Assembly (NCBI GenBank): GCA_013817065.1
Contig: JACDDJ010000146.1
Span: forward strand, 1 to 9,030
Direction: 5' to 3'
DNA from: Acidobacteriota bacterium
GTDB taxonomy: Bacteria; Acidobacteriota; Vicinamibacteria; Vicinamibacterales; 2-12-FULL-66-21
Length of the DNA: 9,030 bases
Shown here: piece by piece, positions 6,801 to 9,030 of the stretch
Numbering within the stretch: the stretch's first letter is position 1
Layout of the letters: each line of letters opens with the position of its first letter
Program-made: the position numbers and the translations under genes
Notes under the pieces: generated by a model
The model's database searches: none
Told to the model about the DNA's origin: nothing
The model's input: only the letters and a program-made list of their open reading frames with translations

Positions 6801-7913
6801 TTACTCGCCGGGGAAGTTGGGACGCGGGCTGTTCGAGAGCCACACGTTCTTGTAGATCGCCCCGGGAATGCTCGCATCCTGCGGACCGCCGCGACCGACC
6901 GGCGAACCCAGGTAGACGAAATGCGGCACCGGGCGATAGGCGAACCCGCCGGTGCCCCGGCTGGTGTCATAGATCACACGGCCGCGAGGGCCATCCTCCC
7001 GGACTTCCAGTGCTGCGCGGCCCGTGCCCCAGGTGAACTTCCAGAAGTACCACCGCTCGTCGCTGAAGGACACGCCGATACGGGCGCCATCGAAGATGCG
7101 GCCGTTGTGCTCGTCGGCATCGCCCATGATGATGCGCCACGTCACAGCGCCGGGTACCTCATACTGGCGGCCCCGCTTTTCCACCGTCATCCGGTAATCG
7201 TCGTCGGTGATGTCACCAGTACCTTCCTGCATGGTGAATATCTTGGTCTTGTCGCCGGGGTTTCCCTCGTCGACGCCCGTCACCATGACCGAGAACTCGC
7301 CTTGCTGGAGATTCGTTGGCAGTGCGTAGGTCACGCGGCTGGTGTGCGAGTTGAGTCGCAGGCCGACATTCGGCACGAACTCGGCGTCGACCGCCTGACC
7401 GACCGTCGTTCCGTTGTACAGCGGGTCGTAGACCTCGTTGCCGCGGAAGAAACCGCCGATCGGCGACTTGAATGTCGCCGCCGTTGACCATGGCCCGACC
7501 GCCGAGCCGAGCACTGCGCGCATCCTCCACGTGTGGTTGGCATCGAACGCGAGAGCACAGGAGGGGGAGATCGTCACGGTGCTGCCTGACGCCGATCCTG
7601 TTCCAGTGCAGACCGTCGTACCGCCCGTGTTCTTGACTTCGACCTGGTAGGACAGGGGCGGCAGTGAGGACCCGCTGGGGAACTGCGCTCCCGACGCTCC
7701 TGCGACAAACGTCAACGACTGTGGCTGCGCTCCGTTGACCGGCGACTGAGCGGCCGGCGCGGTCACCTTCAAGGTCGATCCGTCCGCTGCCGCTTCTCCA
7801 CTCACCGGCGAGGCACTGGACGGGGAGGCGGGGGACTTCGGTGCATCGGAGCAGGCGACGGCCAGTACAAGCATGGCAGCCGCTGAGCAACAAACGGCCT
7901 TCTTTTGAAACAT
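6801..7913 (-). CDS. FN3-like lipoprotein with a lectin/jelly-roll-like C-terminal domain
   Basis: The protein has 370 residues. The signal peptide MFQKKAVCCSAAAMLVLAVAC gives a lipid-anchor Cys21 (lipobox slightly atypical), followed by a Ser/Pro/Ala linker, DGSTLK (44-49) and an FN3-like domain (about 85-150, with PLSYQVEV, HTWRMRAV and the closing AATFKS). Residues 1-150 line up without net gaps with the lipoprotein at 5084-5875. From 151 the protein differs completely: a roughly 220-residue, beta-rich, aromatic region (GEFSVMV at 205-211, KTKIFTMQEG, WYFWKFTWG at 288-296, VYLGSPVGRGG at 333-343, NVWLS). This pattern resembles concanavalin/LamG-like jelly-roll domains that bind or cleave polysaccharides. 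That is inference from pattern; no catalytic residues can be assigned. The ATG at 7913 has GAGGT 7 nt upstream. It is probably transcribed alone, from the divergent region to the right and ending at a strong terminator. Confidence 0.8.
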   Translation of the reverse strand: MFQKKAVCCSAAAMLVLAVACSDAPKSPASPSSASPVSGEAAADGSTLKVTAPAAQSPVNGAQPQSLTFVAGASGAQFPSGSSLPPLSYQVEVKNTGGTTVCTGTGSASGSTVTISPSCALAFDANHTWRMRAVLGSAVGPWSTAATFKSPIGGFFRGNEVYDPLYNGTTVGQAVDAEFVPNVGLRLNSHTSRVTYALPTNLQQGEFSVMVTGVDEGNPGDKTKIFTMQEGTGDITDDDYRMTVEKRGRQYEVPGAVTWRIIMGDADEHNGRIFDGARIGVSFSDERWYFWKFTWGTGRAALEVREDGPRGRVIYDTSRGTGGFAYRPVPHFVYLGSPVGRGGPQDASIPGAIYKNVWLSNSPRPNFPGE

Positions 7914-8079
7914 CAGGTAGACCTCGAGTGGCTTATTTGGGGCCCGCTGGGAAGAGCGGTTTAGAGCCCCGATGATACTACGCATCGCCGTCAACGGAAA
8001 GGCACCGTGTTACGATGCGAACTTCGTCGGGCGCTTCCCAGCGCGTTGTCGGCACAACTGCACTAGGAGATTAATCGTC
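7914..8079. promoter_or_regulatory. Divergent intergenic region between a lipoprotein and a barrel gene
   Basis: These 166 bases separate the starts of two divergent genes and must hold both leaders, probably both promoters. On the plus strand TACGAT (8011-8016) resembles a -10 box but is preceded only by a poor -35 (CCGTCA). On the minus strand TTGACG (from 7994-7989) resembles a -35 but has no -10 at the usual spacing. The GAGGT of the minus-strand gene lies at 7921-7925. No operator palindrome stands out. The promoter assignments are weak. Confidence 0.35.
8065..8070 (+). promoter_or_regulatory. Shine-Dalgarno AGGAGA selecting a GTG start
   Basis: AGGAGA lies 9 nt before GTG 8080 and 15 nt before ATG 8086. 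Normal spacing therefore selects the GTG, which also adds a lysine to the n-region of the signal peptide. Confidence 0.7.
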
Positions 8080-8802
8080 GTGAAAATGATCAACGCAGGA
8101 TTGCTGTGCCTGGCGTTTTGCGCAGCGGCAACGCCGGCGCGAGCGCAGGTCACCTGGACCGACAAGGGCTTCGTCAACGTAAACGTCGGCTTCCAGGCCG
8201 GCTCGCACGAACTCTCTGTCACCTCGCCCTTCGAAATCTACGATGAAACCGGGACTGTCTCTTCCGTTACCGACGTCTCGACCGGCGCGCTGCTCGACTT
8301 CTCGGCCGGCTACAAGGTCTGGCGGAACATGGCGATTGGCGCCGGCTTCTCCACGACCGGCGGCTCGTCGGATGCGGCGGTCACCGCGAACGTGCCCGAT
8401 CCGCTCGTCTTCGATCAGTTGCGGACCGTCGGCTCCACCGTGACGGACTTGAATCACCGCGAAAACGTCTTCTACATCACGGGAACCTGGATGGTCCCGC
8501 TGACGACGAAGTTCGACGTCGGGATCGCCTTCGGCCCGGCGTTCTTCTCGATGAAGCAGGATGTGCCGACCAGCGTCACCGTCACCGAGCCTGGTCCGGT
8601 TATTGACCAGGCCAGCGGTGAAATCAGCGAGAGCGGTGTCGGCTTTCACCTCGGCGTGGACGCGACCTACCTCGTCACGCCGCGGATCGGCGTGGGCGCG
8701 CTGTTGCGCTACACGCGTGGATCGATCGACATCGAAGGCGCCACCGAGAATCTGACTGTCGGTGGATTGCAGCTCGGCGTCGGCGCCCGATTCCGCTTCT
8801 GA
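8080..8802 (+). CDS. Small outer-membrane beta-barrel protein (paralogue of 5907-6653)
   Basis: The protein has 240 residues from a GTG start. The Sec signal peptide (MKMINAGLLCLAFCAAATPARA) is probably cleaved at ARA|QV (22/23). The mature protein is built of alternating strands and turns and ends in QLGVGARFRF, with the terminal aromatic residue of outer-membrane barrels. It shares YDETG (54-58), LRT (114-116), GVGALLRYTRGSID (204-217), ENLTVGGL and the RFRF end with the barrel at 5907-6653, over nearly the same length, so the two are paralogues. No ligand or catalytic site is visible. It is the only plus-strand gene of the right-hand cluster, diverging from the lipoprotein at 6801-7913 and converging on the lipoprotein whose end lies at 8900. 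The start is set by AGGAGA 9 nt upstream. In-frame codons back to 7972 lack any signal-peptide character and are excluded. Confidence 0.83.
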   Translation: MKMINAGLLCLAFCAAATPARAQVTWTDKGFVNVNVGFQAGSHELSVTSPFEIYDETGTVSSVTDVSTGALLDFSAGYKVWRNMAIGAGFSTTGGSSDAAVTANVPDPLVFDQLRTVGSTVTDLNHRENVFYITGTWMVPLTTKFDVGIAFGPAFFSMKQDVPTSVTVTEPGPVIDQASGEISESGVGFHLGVDATYLVTPRIGVGALLRYTRGSIDIEGATENLTVGGLQLGVGARFRF

Positions 8803-8844
8803 GCAACTCTTAGCGCTCAATCAAAGTCTTAGCCGTAAAGCAAA

Positions 8845-8873
8845 AGGGCCGGGCGCGTGCAACGCCCGGCCCT
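8845..8873. terminator. GC-rich hairpin terminator between convergent genes
   Basis: A perfect 10-bp stem (GGGCCGGGCG at 8846-8855 with CGCCCGGCCC at 8863-8872), extended by one A-T pair, encloses the 7-nt loop CGTGCAA. Read on the minus strand it is followed by TTTTGCTTTAC, a good tract for ending the lipoprotein gene whose stop is at 8900. On the plus strand it is followed by TCTCTCTG and lies 42 nt after the barrel stop at 8802. It probably serves both genes but is stronger for the minus strand. Confidence 0.85.
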
Positions 8874-8899
8874 CTCTCTGTACCGGTTCGTTGCGGCGA

Positions 8900-9030
8900 T
8901 CAGCGGATCTCGCAGACGTCCTGCCGGATGGTGGGCAGGGGGCCGCTGAAGCCCGGGCTCTGAGCGCCCTCGATATCTCCAAGAACGTCCCACTGCCGCT
9001 GTCCGCCACCCTGGCCCGCGCAGATGATGT
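8900..9030 (-). CDS. C-terminal end of a lipoprotein-family protein sharing the Cys-containing domain (5' truncated)
   Basis: The right edge cuts the gene; 42 codons remain before the TGA at 8902-8900. They read IICAGQGGGQRQWDVLGDIE and end QDVCEIR. This matches the end of the lipoprotein at 5084-5875 (IICAGQGGGQRQWDIL … ACEVVQ). The 13 residues IICAGQGGGQRQW are identical, and the final cysteine lies two to four residues from the end in both. The two cysteines visible here correspond to C224 and C259 of that protein. The N-terminal lipoprotein signal and FN3-like part, if present, lie outside the window. Another reading frame on the same strand (8821-9009) stays open longer but has no similarity to anything here and is rejected. 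Function is unknown. The gene ends in the hairpin at 8845-8873. Confidence 0.8.
   Translation of the reverse strand, partial: IICAGQGGGQRQWDVLGDIEGAQSPGFSGPLPTIRQDVCEIR

Noticed and set aside
5823..7487. Plus-strand open frame of 554 codons
   Set aside because: It runs antisense across a lipoprotein, a whole barrel gene, a terminator and another lipoprotein. Its product has no recognisable domain and contains the tandem repeat as a meaningless doublet. The minus-strand genes have signal peptides, family features and Shine-Dalgarno sites.
8071..8820. Minus-strand open frame of 249 codons
   Set aside because: It mirrors the plus-strand barrel gene, which has a signal peptide, a Shine-Dalgarno and a clear paralogue in this window.

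Overview
This is a GC-rich bacterial window with no RNA genes, CRISPR arrays, insertion sequences or phage genes. Lipobox lipoproteins and small beta-barrel proteins ending in aromatic residues (…RFRF) point to a Gram-negative (diderm) bacterium. The protein style (FN3-like lipoproteins opening with a DGSTLK segment, and a polytopic membrane protein with an NPYLAP…NYYW loop) reminds me of Acidobacteriota, perhaps Vicinamibacteria. That placement is inference and was not tested by any search.

Left part (1-5005), envelope glycan or lipid genes. The end of a sugar nucleotidyltransferase-like gene overlaps by 8 nt a family 2 glycosyltransferase of the polyprenyl-phosphate-sugar synthase type (175-870, +). 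Three minus-strand genes converge on it, with only 3 nt between the stop codons at 870 and 874: a radical SAM protein (5005-3836), an LPTM/UPF0104 membrane protein (3839-2889) and a large GT-C-like polytopic membrane protein (2892-874). Both junctions in this trio are ATGA overlaps, so it is almost certainly a translationally coupled operon. A reasonable reading is that the glycosyltransferase charges a lipid carrier, the GT-C-like protein uses it at the membrane, and the radical SAM and LPTM proteins modify or move a lipid or lipid-linked substrate. The pathway itself is not identified.

Right part (5084-9030), a cluster of two secreted protein families. Two paralogous outer-membrane beta-barrel proteins (5907-6653, -; 8080-8802, +) are interspersed with three lipoproteins (5084-5875, -; 6801-7913, -; and 8900 to the right edge, -). 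The two complete lipoproteins share a collinear first 150 residues (lipid-anchor Cys21, DGSTLK at 44-49, FN3-like fold ending at residue 150). They then switch to unrelated C-terminal domains: a Cys-containing domain in one and a lectin/jelly-roll-like domain in the other. The truncated gene at the right edge carries the same Cys-containing domain as the first. This modular barrel/lipoprotein array is the best candidate in the window for an undescribed surface system.

Control signals: a strong intrinsic terminator (6750-6787) ends the 6801-7913 gene. A second GC-rich hairpin (8845-8873) separates the convergent genes at the right. An exact 24-bp tandem duplication (6675-6722) lies in the leader of the 5907-6653 barrel gene. 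A hairpin buries the start codon of the radical SAM gene (5003-5033).
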